64,000 nucleotides of DNA from Pseudomonas campi (GTDB taxonomy: Bacteria > Pseudomonadota > Gammaproteobacteria > Pseudomonadales > Pseudomonadaceae). The stretch's first letter is position 1. Each line of letters begins with the position of its first letter. The notes below the pieces were generated by a model. The model worked only from the letters and a program-made list of their open reading frames with translations, was not told the origin of the DNA and did no database searches. The position numbers were made by a program, and so were the translations under genes. Shown piece after piece: positions 18,925 to 28,533 of the stretch. The DNA lies in contig NZ_CP053697.2 of assembly GCF_013200955.2 (NCBI RefSeq), positions 1 through 64,000 of the forward strand, given 5' to 3'.

Positions 18925-21520
18925 AGACCAGCGCTCCTTCACCGTCGAGGGTGGCGTGCACCTGCTGCAGGCTTTCGCCGGCGGCCATGGCATCCAGCAG
19001 GCGGTCGGCGATCTGCGGCAGCAGCTGTTGTTCCAGCAACTGGTCGATCAGCCGGGCGCCGCTGTCGTTGTGCTGGCAGCGGCGGGCCAGGTGTTCGAGC
19101 AGCGCCGGGTGGTGGCTAAAGCCGAGCTGGCGGCGCGCCAGGCGCTCGCCGAGGCGCGCCAGCTTGAGCGCGACCAGTTCCTCGAGCACGCTGCCGGCCA
19201 CCGGGTAGTAGGGCACCACGCGCATGCGCGCGAGCAGCGCCGGCTTGAAGTGACGGCTCAGGGCCGGGCGGATGGCCTGTTCCAGTACTTCGGCAGCCGG
19301 ACGCTGGTCATCGCTGCAGAGCTGGGCGATCTGCTCGCTGGCCAGGTTGCTGGTCATCAGGATCAGGCAGTTGCGGAAGTTGATCTCGCGCCCTTCGCCG
19401 TCGTTGGCCACGCCCTTGTCGAAGATCTGGTAGAAGACGTTCATCACGTCCGGGTCGGCCTTCTCCACCTCGTCGAGGAGGATCACCGAGTAGGGCTTCT
19501 GTCGTACCGCCTCGGTGAGCATGCCGCCCTCGCCGTAGCCGACGTAGCCGGGCGGCGCGCCGATCAGCCGCGACACCGTGTGCTTCTCTTGGAACTCGGA
19601 CATGTTGATGGTGGTGAGGAAACGCTCACCGCCGTACAGCAGGTCGGCCAGGGCCAGGGCGGTCTCGGTCTTGCCGACGCCGCTGGGGCCGACCAGCAGG
19701 AACACGCCGACCGGCGCATCGTCCTTGTTCAGCCCGGCGGCGCTGGCGCGCATGGCGCGGTCGAGGGCCACCACCGCCTGCTCCTGGCCGCGCACGCGGG
19801 CGCGCAGATCGTTGGCGAAACCGGCCACCTTGGCGTTGTGTTCGCGGGCCAGCTGGCTCAGCGGCACGCCGGTCCAGTGGCTGATCACCTCGGCGACCAG
19901 GCGCGGGCAGACTTCATGGCTGACCAGGCGCTCGGCGCTTTGTGCGCTAGCCAGTTCGGCCTGCACCTCGCGCAGCTCGGCTTCCAGTTCGCCCAGATTC
20001 GGCAGGGGTTCGCCGCTGTCGGCGCTCGCTTCGACAGGTTGATCGAGGCGGGCAGCGGCGCACTGCTGGCGCAGCTGCAGCAGGCGTTCGGCCAGTTGGC
20101 GCTGGCTGTCCCAGCGGCTGCTCAGTTGCTGCAGTTGGTCAGCAGCCTCGAGCAGGCGGTTTTCCAGCTGCTCCAGGACTTCGCCGTCGACCTGCAGGCC
20201 GGCGTCCAGGTCGCGGCGCAGGGCTTCGCGCTGGCGCTGGCCTTCGGCGATCTCGCCGCGCAGGCGCTCCAGCGCTTCCGGGGCGGCGGCCAGGCTGATG
20301 CGTACGCGGGCGCAGGCGGTGTCGAGCACGTCGACCGCCTTGTCCGGCAGCTGGCGCCCGGCCAGGTAGCGCGCCGACAGTTCGGCGGCGGCCACCACCG
20401 CGTCGTCGCGCAGGTAGATGCCGTGGCTCTTCTCGTACACCGGGGCCAGGCCACGGAGGATGGTCACGGCTTCCTGGACCGTCGGCTCGTGCAGCTGCAC
20501 CGGTTGGAAACGCCGGGCCAGGGCCGGGTCTTTCTCGAAGTACTTCTTGTATTCGCTCCAGGTGGTGGCGGCGATGGTGCGCAGCTCGCCACGCGCCAGG
20601 GCCGGCTTGAGCAGGTTGGCGGCGTCCGAGCCACCGGCCTGGCCGCCGGCGCCGATCAGGGTATGGGCCTCGTCGATAAACAGGATGATCGGCTTGGGCG
20701 AGGCTTTGACCTCATCGATCACCCCCTGCAGGCGCCGCTCGAACTCGCCTTTGACGCTGGCGCCGGCCTGCAGCAGGCCCATGTCCAGGCACAGCAGCTC
20801 GACGCCCTTGAGCACTTCCGGCACTTCGCCGCTGGCGATGCGCAGGGCCAGCCCTTCGACTATGGCGGTCTTGCCGACGCCGGCCTCGCCGACCACGATC
20901 GGGTTGTTTTTGCGGCGGCGGGCGAGGATGTCGATCATCTGGCGGATCGCCCCATCGCGGCACAGCACCGGGTCGAGCTTGCCGTCGCGGGCCTGCTGGG
21001 TGAAGTTGTGGGTGAAGCGTTGCAGGTTGGATTCACCCGGCGCGGCGGCTTTGCCGGCGCCTGTCTGCGGCTGCTGGCTGAGGGCGAATTCGCGTAGGCG
21101 TTCGGCATTCACCTTGGCCAACAACGGCTGGTAGTGGCTGCCGGCATAACGCATCGGGTTGCGCAGCAGGGCGAGGATCAGCGCGGCCTGTTCCACCTGG
21201 CTCTGGCCCAGTTCCAGGTTGGCCACCAGCAGGGCGTCCTGCAGCCACTGCACCAGCTCGGCGGAGAACACCGGGTTGCGCGAGGCGCTGTGTTCGCCGC
21301 GCGGTTGCAGGGCGCTGGCGAGGGCGCCGGCATCCACTTCGGCATCCTGCAGGGCGCGGGCCAGCAAGCCTTGCGGGCGTTCGAGCAGACCGAGCAGCAG
21401 GTCTTCCACCAGGATCTTGTTGCCACCGCGCTGCAGGCAGCGCTCGGCGGCGCCTTCGAGGTCGCGGCGGGTGTCGGCGTCCAGTGCCTGGACCAACTGT
21501 TGTAGGTCGACGTTGATCAT
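18911..21520 (-). CDS. clpV: T6SS sheath disassembly ATPase ClpV
   Basis: An 869-residue Clp/Hsp100 AAA+ ATPase that recycles contracted TssB/TssC sheaths. It has the N-terminal Clp repeat domain, a first ATPase domain with VVGEAGVGKTAIVEGLA, a coiled-coil middle domain (about 400-530) and a second ATPase domain with VGPSGVGKTETALAL and ILLDEVEKA. Both Walker motifs are intact. The start has GGA upstream, 11 bases after the tssG stop. Length matches ClpV2. Confidence 0.97.
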
Positions 21521-21531
21521 TCTCTCTGTCC

Positions 21532-22539
21532 TTAGTGAGTCATGCTGCCGATGGTGACCACACCATCGGCCTGTTCGTGGCCCAGCCAGCTGGTCCAGCC
21601 GAGGTGGCAGGGGTTGCCGGCGCCGATGCGCAGCTCGCGGATTTCCTCGTGGCGCAGGGCCAGGCGGATGTCGTAGTCGAGCGGGTCGCGCAGGGTGAAG
21701 CGCACCAGCGCGCAGAGCGGCTGGTAGCCCGTGCCGATCGGCAGGAATTCATGGAAACGTGCCCAGCTGAGCTGGCGGATATGGATGCGGAACTTGCCGC
21801 CGCGGTCGCGCACCCGCTCGCCGAGCACCAGGCTTTCGCCCAGCTGGCTGTTGGCCAGGCCGAGGCGGTTGCGCTGCTCGCCGATGATCTGTACCTGGCG
21901 CTCGACGCACTGCTCGATGCGCAGGTCGGTGTGCTTGAAGTAGTAACGCAGCACCGACTCGACCAGTGCCGCCGAGTGGGCGCGCAGGCTGAGCAGGCCG
22001 AGGTAGGGCAGCAGGCGCTTCCAGTTGAGTTCCTCGGCGGCGCGGATCTGCTCGCCGCCGAGGCCGATCAGGGCGAACAGCTGGTTGGAGAACACATCGC
22101 TGGCGCCGCGCTGGAAGCGCGCGTAGTAGCGGTACTTCTGCCAGATCGGCAGGAGCAGGCGCTGCAGGCGGTTGTTGAACAGGTCGAGGAATTCGCGGGT
22201 CGGGTTGCCGTCCGGGTTGTCGCCCAGCGCCTGTTCGCCATAGAAGGCCGGCAGCGGCGAACCAGCGCCAAACAGGCTGACCAGGTTGATGCGCAGCTGC
22301 GCGCGCAGCTCGCCGTGCTCCTCGAAGAACTGCACGCGATCAACATCGCTGCCGGGGAAGCCCAGGCTGGGGTTGGCCTGGAATTCCAGGCGCTCGTACA
22401 GCTGCTCCTCATCCAGTTCGGGATGGGCAGTGCGCAAGCGGTCCAGCACCAGCAGCACACCTTGGAACAGGCTGTACTCGCGGATGCCGGAACTGAGCTT
22501 GCTCAGAGCAGGGGCTGCTGCCCCATGCGCGGCGTCCAT
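21532..22539 (-). CDS. tssG: T6SS baseplate protein TssG
   Basis: A 335-residue wedge component of the T6SS baseplate. Typical family features are FEEHGELRAQLRINLVSLFGAGSPLPAFYGEQAL, the FLDLFNNRLQRLLLPIWQKYRYY segment and C-terminal RLALRHEEIRELRIG. It starts inside the 3' end of tssF (37-base overlap), in keeping with their 2:1 complex and coupled translation. Full length, cytoplasmic. Confidence 0.97.
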   Translation of the reverse strand: MDAAHGAAAPALSKLSSGIREYSLFQGVLLVLDRLRTAHPELDEEQLYERLEFQANPSLGFPGSDVDRVQFFEEHGELRAQLRINLVSLFGAGSPLPAFYGEQALGDNPDGNPTREFLDLFNNRLQRLLLPIWQKYRYYARFQRGASDVFSNQLFALIGLGGEQIRAAEELNWKRLLPYLGLLSLRAHSAALVESVLRYYFKHTDLRIEQCVERQVQIIGEQRNRLGLANSQLGESLVLGERVRDRGGKFRIHIRQLSWARFHEFLPIGTGYQPLCALVRFTLRDPLDYDIRLALRHEEIRELRIGAGNPCHLGWTSWLGHEQADGVVTIGSMTH

Positions 22540-24293
22540 CGGTACACCTCTCCTTGTGTGCTGTGTACGCGCAGCTCGTGGTACGAGTTGAGGCTGGCGT
22601 AGAGGGCGAAGAATTCATTGAGCACCGAGGCGAACAGGAACAAATCCCCTTCGCCCAGGTAACCGTCCGGGTTCATGTTCAGTTCGGTACGCACACCGCG
22701 CACCGGCAGGCCGCGATGCAGGCGGTCGACGTGCTGGTGGCTGATCGACTGCAGCCCGCCGAGCAGGCGCTTGCTGACCTTTTCCGCGTGCTGGTCGTAG
22801 TAGCGCGGCAGGTCGTAGGTCTCGAGGATCACCTTGAGCGCCTCGACGTTGGCCAGCGACAGGTAGTTCAGCGACATGTTGCTGATCAGCTTCCACAGGT
22901 AGTCGCGGTGCAGCGGCGGTGCGTAGCTCGGCGTTACCGCGCTGATGTTGCGGAAGGTTAGGAACTCCGGGGTGTCCTCGCTGGGCAGGCAGATATCGCC
23001 CAGGCCCAGCTGGCGCGGCAGGTTCTGGTTGGTGCAGGTCAGCTCGATGGACAGGGTTTCCTGCTGATCCTGCTGGCGCATGCCGAAGCTCAGCCAGGTC
23101 TCCAGTCCGTCGCCGAGCATGGATGGCTGCTGGCGCACGCTGTAGTGCGGACGGGCCTTGGGCACGTCGAAGCTGGCGTCGTGCTCGAAGGACTCGAACG
23201 GCACGTATTCCTCGTAGCCCATGCCGCCGGGCTTCCAGCCGGTCACCCGGTCCACCGAGAACACCGCGCAGTGGCGCGTCTCGAATTCGGCCGGCAGCAG
23301 CAGGTACTGGTCCTGCTTGCCGTCCAGGCGGATCGGGATGGCGTCGTGGGCGAACAGGTTGACCACCGGCGTGCAGTACAGGCGCACGTTGTCCAGGGTC
23401 GGGCGGATGCGCTGCAGGCCGGTCTTCTGGATATCGAAGCGCAGCTCCAGGCCGCGCGCCCGTTCCAGCAGCTCCGCCGGCTGGCGCTTGAGCAGTTCGA
23501 GGCCCTTGAGCTCGACGAACAGGAACTTGTCCTGGAAGGCGAAGTATTCCTGCAGGTGGCGGTAGCCGCGGAAGGTGTTCAGTGGGTAGGGCACCAGCGC
23601 TTCGTCTTCGGCGAAGCCCACCGCCTCGACCTTGTCGGCACCCAGGGCGAAGCCGGGCAGCGGCTGGTCGTAGGCATCCTTGAGCGGCTTGCCCTCGCCA
23701 TCCAGCAACACCAGCTGGATGCCGCCGAGGTGGCGCAGCAGGCCGAGGTAGAGCAACTGGCTGATATAGCGCTCGCCAGCCAGGTGCAGGCGCAGTTTGC
23801 TCAGTTCGACTTCGCCGAGGTGGCCATCGGCGCTCATCCCCAGGCGCAGGCTGAGCAGTGCGCCGTCGCCCTTCACCGAATAGTCCAGGCCGTTCAGCGC
23901 CAGCGGCAGCACCTCGCAGGCGAAGGCGGTGCGGAAACGGCAGGTCACACCTTCGATGGCCTTGGCTTCCACCGGCGTATGCCGCGGTACCGCCAGGGCC
24001 GGGCCGGGGCGCTTGAGCGGGTCGAACTGCAGCATGCTGAAGGCCGGCAGCGGGCGCATGTAGTTCGGCCACAGCAGGTGCATCAGTGAATGGGTCAGCT
24101 CCGGCAGCTCGTCGTCGAGCTTCTGCCGCAGGCGCCCGGTGAGAAAGGCGAAACCCTCCAGCAGCCGCTCGACATCTGGGTCGCGCCCAGCCTGGCCGAG
24201 AAACGGCGCCAGCGCCGGGCTGCGCTCGGCAAAGCGCTTGCCCAGTTGGCGCAGGGCGGTGAGTTCGCTCTGGTAGTGGTGGTTGAAGGACAT
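22503..24293 (-). CDS. tssF: T6SS baseplate protein TssF
   Basis: A 596-residue baseplate wedge protein. The N-terminus SFNHHYQSELTALRQLGKRFAERSP and the DPDVERLLEGFAFLTGRLRQKLDDELPE block are nearly diagnostic; YLGEGDLFLFASVLNEFFALYASLNS near the end is also conserved. The start ATG at 24293 overlaps the stop of the upstream lipoprotein gene by one base, so the cargo cassette is now translationally joined to the structural operon. In P. aeruginosa HSI-II the gene directly before tssF is tssE, which here has been separated from it. Confidence 0.97.
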   Translation of the reverse strand: MSFNHHYQSELTALRQLGKRFAERSPALAPFLGQAGRDPDVERLLEGFAFLTGRLRQKLDDELPELTHSLMHLLWPNYMRPLPAFSMLQFDPLKRPGPALAVPRHTPVEAKAIEGVTCRFRTAFACEVLPLALNGLDYSVKGDGALLSLRLGMSADGHLGEVELSKLRLHLAGERYISQLLYLGLLRHLGGIQLVLLDGEGKPLKDAYDQPLPGFALGADKVEAVGFAEDEALVPYPLNTFRGYRHLQEYFAFQDKFLFVELKGLELLKRQPAELLERARGLELRFDIQKTGLQRIRPTLDNVRLYCTPVVNLFAHDAIPIRLDGKQDQYLLLPAEFETRHCAVFSVDRVTGWKPGGMGYEEYVPFESFEHDASFDVPKARPHYSVRQQPSMLGDGLETWLSFGMRQQDQQETLSIELTCTNQNLPRQLGLGDICLPSEDTPEFLTFRNISAVTPSYAPPLHRDYLWKLISNMSLNYLSLANVEALKVILETYDLPRYYDQHAEKVSKRLLGGLQSISHQHVDRLHRGLPVRGVRTELNMNPDGYLGEGDLFLFASVLNEFFALYASLNSYHELRVHSTQGEVYRWTPRMGQQPLL

Positions 24294-24760
24294 CAGTTGA
24301 CGGTCTCCGTGGCTGATTCGAGGCAGCTCCAGAGGTCCCCTGCAGCCTCCTCTTCGGAGATGGCGACGTGCTCAGGCTGCAGCATCAGGCGCGGCAGTTT
24401 CACCGGCTCCGACGAGCACCAATACCGGCCCATCCAGCTGCAATGGCGGATGTGATAGCCGGGTGCGCTGACCGACAGCGTGGTCCCGCAAGGCGGCCCA
24501 TCGGCCAGCAGGGCGAACAGGCGATAGTCGCGGTGTTCGGCAAAGGCGAAATGGCCCTCGGCATCGCTGACGGTGTCATAGGCCCAGGATTCGTCGCTGC
24601 CGATATCCAGCTCGACCTTGGCGCCCGCCACTGCCTGCCCTGTTGCGGCAGACAGCACGCGACCCTCGATGGCCGGGTTGCGGGTTACCGAGTGCGGGTA
24701 GGGCACGCAGGCGCTAAGACTTGATAGCACCATGAATAGATAGGCAGCTTTCATGGTCAT
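24293..24760 (-). CDS. Lipoprotein with CarboxypepD-reg-like domain, putative immunity
   Basis: A 155-residue lipoprotein (signal peptide ending LSSLSAC, lipobox LSAC) with one small beta-sandwich domain like the carboxypeptidase regulatory/TTR fold: IEGRVLSAATGQAVAGAKVELD followed by SDAEGHFAF. The mature part has four Cys, suggesting disulfides in the periplasm. It starts in ATGA overlap with the preceding lipoprotein gene and ends in overlap with tssF; a second ATG at 24754 is possible. I infer an immunity or accessory role from its position behind the PAAR-peptidase and its envelope location; no recognised family proves this. Confidence 0.7.
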   Translation of the reverse strand: MTMKAAYLFMVLSSLSACVPYPHSVTRNPAIEGRVLSAATGQAVAGAKVELDIGSDESWAYDTVSDAEGHFAFAEHRDYRLFALLADGPPCGTTLSVSAPGYHIRHCSWMGRYWCSSEPVKLPRLMLQPEHVAISEEEAAGDLWSCLESATETVN

Positions 24761-25143
24761 GGACAAAGTTGATCTGAGGATATTTTCCAGATATCGACGG
24801 TGTTTCCGGGGTCACCAATCGTGGTTTCTTTCAGATGGCTGAGGAAGTTATTTTTATCGAGTACGATTTCCCGTTGATTGGCGGATAGTTGCAGTTGGTA
24901 AGTGTCGGGAAATCCATTTTCCAGTTCATCGCTGAAAGATATATAAGAAAGTATTTCGGTGGATTCGCCTGGTTGTAGCGTTTTAACAAGGTGCAGAGGC
25001 TTCTTGGCGTTTGAGTATTCGTTGACGTCAATATCAACTGAATATGAGCACGCATTGTGAAAATCCACGATATACACATACTTGCTTTGGGTTGTGCAGC
25101 CGGCCAGAAGCATGGCTCCGAAAATGCCTAATGTTTTAGTCAT
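24757..25143 (-). CDS. Small lipoprotein, putative immunity to the PAAR-peptidase
   Basis: A 128-residue lipoprotein: MTKTLGIFGAMLLAGC gives a clean LAGC lipobox. The mature part (SKYVYIVDFHNACSYSVDIDVNEY) looks like a single beta-rich domain. I do not recognise the family. The gene overlaps the end of the PAAR-peptidase by 8 bases and the next lipoprotein by 4, so all three form one cassette. The DNA is clearly more AT-rich than the T6SS genes on either side. By the usual effector-immunity order this is the best candidate for the cognate inhibitor, acting at the periplasmic face. Confidence 0.72.
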   Translation of the reverse strand: MTKTLGIFGAMLLAGCTTQSKYVYIVDFHNACSYSVDIDVNEYSNAKKPLHLVKTLQPGESTEILSYISFSDELENGFPDTYQLQLSANQREIVLDKNNFLSHLKETTIGDPGNTVDIWKISSDQLCP

Positions 25144-26599
25144 GGAACTGCACCCTAGTTAGCCAAAGCAGGCCTTTTACGTCCTGTTCGGAGATAGATG
25201 ATCGATCCCAGAAGTCCAGCCAGGCGGATTCGCCACTCGGGGGTTCCGTGAAGTAATGCATTACATCCAACTCTCCGGTAGCTGGAATATAGTTATTGTC
25301 TTTTCTTCTCTGAGTGAGAACTGTGGAAGTATCCTTATGGCTCCATGAATAGTGGGGAATAAGGCCTCCATCACCATAGTCATTAAGAACTAGGTGGCCG
25401 AATTCATGAGCCGAGGTGTGCATAAATTCTTCGTCAGAGAAAATCGCTGGGTATCTGCGTACTGACCAATATCCAGAGTTATGGTGAATGACTCTGAAAC
25501 CTCCCAGGCTGGTTGACCTGCCGCCATCCACGGTTAAGTTCTCGGTAAGCGGGAAATTCTTAGCACAAGGTTTTGCATTGATGTCGGCCTTTACCGTGAA
25601 GAGGTAAAGTCCCTTACTGCTATTGATACCGTTGGCGATACCCTGTGCTCGCGTAGCGTTGCGTGACCAGTAATACTCAATGCCTCTTTTAGCCTGAGTC
25701 TCTAATGCTGCATATGTCAGCGGTGTGAGATTGCTGTTTTGACCTTTGATACCGCCATCGGAAAAGCTCGGCCGTACAGTGACTTCGACCGTTTTGGCAT
25801 TGCGATCGACCCGCGCATCGACCCAATCCACTTCCTCGCTTTCATTGGCCAGCGGCAGCTCGACGATCTGCTGCAGGCCGCCCTTGACCGCTGTCAGGCG
25901 CACCTTGAGCGCGGCGCTCTTCAGCACCTTGGTATCGAGGACACCGGTCAGGCTGTAACCGTCCCATTGCCACGTGTGTTCACCAGGGGGCAGCAGCTTG
26001 GCGGTATCGGCTTCGGCATAGAGCAAGGTGCTGCCGTCCAGCACTTCCAGGGTCAGGCTATCGGCGGGCTGTTCGCGGTTGCTGACCAGGAAATCGATGG
26101 TTTCCAGGTTCTTCGTGGTGCCGCTGTCCAGCTCGTCGTAGTCGGGGATTTCCAGTGGGGTCAGGACGCGGTTGCCGCCGGATTTCAGCTCCAGCCGATA
26201 ATCCAGTGCTTCGCTCTTCTGTTCCGCTGCCTCGGCACTCGGAATCAGTGCGTCGACCACGGCGGCCACCGCACTGGCGACAAAGGACACCGGCTCCACC
26301 GGGCCGATGGTCGCGCCGCCGCCGCTGGTGCCGATAATCACCGTCCCCGATCCCGCCACCACCACATTGCCGTGGTTGCCCACGGTGCCGATGGTGGTCG
26401 CCGGTTTGCCGTTGATCAGCACGTTGGGGATCACATTGCCGACCAGCGCGCCGCCGCAGGCCGAGGCATCGCCCATGCGCGCGGCCGGTTTGCCATCGAA
26501 CAGTACGTCGGGCGAGCCGGCGGCGATGGGGTTGCTGCCGTGGCCCGGAATCGGGCAGGCAGTGGGGTCGCCCAGGCGGGCGGCGGGTTTACCGGACAT
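25136..26599 (-). CDS. PAAR-domain T6SS effector with C-terminal zinc peptidase
   Basis: A 487-residue specialised effector. Residues 1-95 are a PAAR domain that caps the VgrG spike (SGKPAARLGDPTACPIPGHGSNPIAAGSPDVLFDGKPAARMGD, split by its Pro/Gly repeats). A linker and a beta-rich middle part (about 120-290) follow. The last 150 residues contain SAHEFGHLVLNDYGDGG, an HExxH zinc motif (coded at 25394-25408), and downstream ELDVMHYF, which resembles the Met-turn of metzincin peptidases. No signal peptide. It starts after GGAGA 24 bases beyond tssE. The peptidase part is more AT-rich than the PAAR part, suggesting a swapped C-terminal toxin. Expected to cut a protein or peptide in the target-cell periplasm, since both candidate immunity proteins are lipoproteins. 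The substrate is unknown. Confidence 0.85.
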   Translation of the reverse strand: MSGKPAARLGDPTACPIPGHGSNPIAAGSPDVLFDGKPAARMGDASACGGALVGNVIPNVLINGKPATTIGTVGNHGNVVVAGSGTVIIGTSGGGATIGPVEPVSFVASAVAAVVDALIPSAEAAEQKSEALDYRLELKSGGNRVLTPLEIPDYDELDSGTTKNLETIDFLVSNREQPADSLTLEVLDGSTLLYAEADTAKLLPPGEHTWQWDGYSLTGVLDTKVLKSAALKVRLTAVKGGLQQIVELPLANESEEVDWVDARVDRNAKTVEVTVRPSFSDGGIKGQNSNLTPLTYAALETQAKRGIEYYWSRNATRAQGIANGINSSKGLYLFTVKADINAKPCAKNFPLTENLTVDGGRSTSLGGFRVIHHNSGYWSVRRYPAIFSDEEFMHTSAHEFGHLVLNDYGDGGLIPHYSWSHKDTSTVLTQRRKDNNYIPATGELDVMHYFTEPPSGESAWLDFWDRSSISEQDVKGLLWLTRVQFHD

Positions 26600-26623
26600 C
26601 CATGCTCTCCTATGAACAGGCCC

Positions 26624-27028
26624 TTACCTGACCTTCACTTGCCCGCTGCCATCCAGCTGCGCGGCAAAACTTACGGGGCGTTTGACGCCGTCGATCTCCA
26701 GCTGGCCTTCGATGGCGAAGGCCAGGCTCAGCGGATCGTGATCGCGTGGCAGTGACACCACGCGCACCTGGGTCAAACGCGGTTCGTACGCTTCGATGAA
26801 GCGTTCGATGGCGATACGCGCCTGTTGCAAGGCATCGTGCAGCGACAGGCGCATATCGTTGAGATCGGGCAACCCGTAGTCGGGCAGCGTTTGCACGCTG
26901 CCCGCCCGGGTGCTGAGCATCTTCGCCAGGTGGGCAGCCACCGAGGCCATGGCGGACACCTCATGGCTCCAGCCGGCGCGTTTGCCGGCTTCGCCACCCA
27001 GGCGCTCGAACAGGCTGCCGTAACTCAT
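26624..27028 (-). CDS. tssE: T6SS baseplate protein TssE (gp25-like)
   Basis: A 134-residue lysozyme-like gp25 homologue that starts sheath assembly at the baseplate. Characteristic parts are the N-terminal SYGSLFERLGGEAG, LPDYGLPDLNDM (the gp25 EPR-core region begins nearby) and the C-terminal VSLPRDHDPLSLAFAIEGQL. Full length. It lies 6 bases after tssC and is followed by the inserted PAAR cassette rather than by tssF. Confidence 0.95.
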   Translation of the reverse strand: MSYGSLFERLGGEAGKRAGWSHEVSAMASVAAHLAKMLSTRAGSVQTLPDYGLPDLNDMRLSLHDALQQARIAIERFIEAYEPRLTQVRVVSLPRDHDPLSLAFAIEGQLEIDGVKRPVSFAAQLDGSGQVKVR

Positions 27029-27034
27029 GGCGAG

Positions 27035-28510
27035 TTATTCCTTGTCCAGCTTGCCGACCAAGGACAGGGTGAAATCGGCACCCATGTACTTGAAGTGCGG
27101 ACGCACGTTGAGGCTGACGCGGTACCAGCCCGGCTCACCATCGACGTCGCTGACGATCACTTGCGCGGCGCGCAGCGGGCGGCGGCTACGGACTTCCGAG
27201 CTGGGGTTTTCCTGGTCGGCGACGAACTGGCGGATCCACTTGTTCAGCTCCAGCTCCAGGTCGGTGCGCTCTTTCCACGCGCCGATCTGCTCGCGCTGCA
27301 GCACTTTCAGGTAGTGCGCCAGGCGGTTGACGATGAACAGGTAGGGCAGCTGGGTGCCGAGCTTGTAGTTCAGTTCGGCGGTCTTGCCTTCCTCGCTGAT
27401 GCCGAAGAACTTCGGCTTCTGGGTGGAGTTGGCGGAGAAGAACGCGGCGTTGTCGCTGCCCTTGCGCATGGTCAGGGCGATAAAGCCTTCCTCGGCCAGC
27501 TCATACTCGCGGCGGTCGGAGACCAGCACTTCGGTGGGGATCTTGGTCTCGATCTCGCCCATGCTCTCGAAGTGGTGCAGCGGCAGGTCTTCCACCGCGC
27601 CACCGCTCTGCGGGCCGATGATGTTCGGGCACCAGCGGAACTTGGCGAAGCTGTCGGTCAGCTTGGAGGCGAAGGTGTAGGCGGTGTTGCCCCACAGGTA
27701 GTGCTCGTGGTCGCCGGCGACGTTTTCCTTGTAGACGAAGCTCTTCACCGGGTTCTCTTCCGGATCGTAGGGGTTGCGCAGCAGGAAGCGCGGCAGGGTC
27801 AGGCCGACGTAGCGGGCGTCTTCGCGCTCGCGGAAGCTTTGCCACTTGGCGAACTGCGGGCCCTCGAAGTGATCCTTGAGGTCCTTCAGGTTGGGCAGGC
27901 CGGTGAAACTCTCCAGGCCGAAAAACTTCGGGCCGGCAGCGGCGATAAACGGCGCGTGGGCCATGCAGGCCACCGAGGCGACGTGCTGCATGCACTTGAT
28001 GTCCGGCGAGCTGGGGTCGAAGAAGTAGTTGGCGACGATAGCGCCGACCGGCTGGCCGCCGAACTGGCCGTACTCGGCGGTGTAGATGTGCTTGTACAGG
28101 CCGGACTGGGTGATTTCCGGGCTGTCCTCGAAGTCGTCCAGCAGGTCCTGCTTGGAGGCGTTGAGGATTTCCAGCTTGGTGTTTTCGCGGAAGTTGGTGC
28201 GATCGACCAGCAGCTTGAGGCCGCGCCAGGACGATTCCAGGGCCTGGAAGTCGGCGTGGTGGAGGATCTCGTCCATCTGCCGGCTGAGCTTGGCGTCGAT
28301 CTCCGCGATCATGCGGTCGACCATGGCCTTCTTCACCGGCTCGTTCTGGTTGTGCGGCTTCAGCAGCTCTTCGATAAAGGCCGACACGCCACGCTTGGCG
28401 ATGTCGTAGGCCTCGTCGTCCGGGGTCAGCCGGGTTTCCGCGATGATGCGGTCGAGAATGCCGGCTTCGGCGACATTCCGGGTGGTTTCCACTACTGCAC
28501 TGGTGCTCAT
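27035..28510 (-). CDS. tssC: T6SS contractile sheath large subunit TssC
   Basis: A 491-residue sheath protein that polymerises with TssB around the Hcp tube. Diagnostic segments include ALESSWRGLKLLVDRTNF, YGQFGGQPVGAIVANYFFD, the C-terminal YLKVLQREQIGAWKERTDLELELNKWI (in two parts) and RPLRAAQVIVSDVDGEPGWYRV. Full length, cytoplasmic. It follows tssB after 23 bases and has GGAAG upstream of its ATG. Confidence 0.98.
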   Translation of the reverse strand: MSTSAVVETTRNVAEAGILDRIIAETRLTPDDEAYDIAKRGVSAFIEELLKPHNQNEPVKKAMVDRMIAEIDAKLSRQMDEILHHADFQALESSWRGLKLLVDRTNFRENTKLEILNASKQDLLDDFEDSPEITQSGLYKHIYTAEYGQFGGQPVGAIVANYFFDPSSPDIKCMQHVASVACMAHAPFIAAAGPKFFGLESFTGLPNLKDLKDHFEGPQFAKWQSFREREDARYVGLTLPRFLLRNPYDPEENPVKSFVYKENVAGDHEHYLWGNTAYTFASKLTDSFAKFRWCPNIIGPQSGGAVEDLPLHHFESMGEIETKIPTEVLVSDRREYELAEEGFIALTMRKGSDNAAFFSANSTQKPKFFGISEEGKTAELNYKLGTQLPYLFIVNRLAHYLKVLQREQIGAWKERTDLELELNKWIRQFVADQENPSSEVRSRRPLRAAQVIVSDVDGEPGWYRVSLNVRPHFKYMGADFTLSLVGKLDKE

Positions 28511-28533
28511 GCTCGGGCTTCCTTGTCGAGGGT

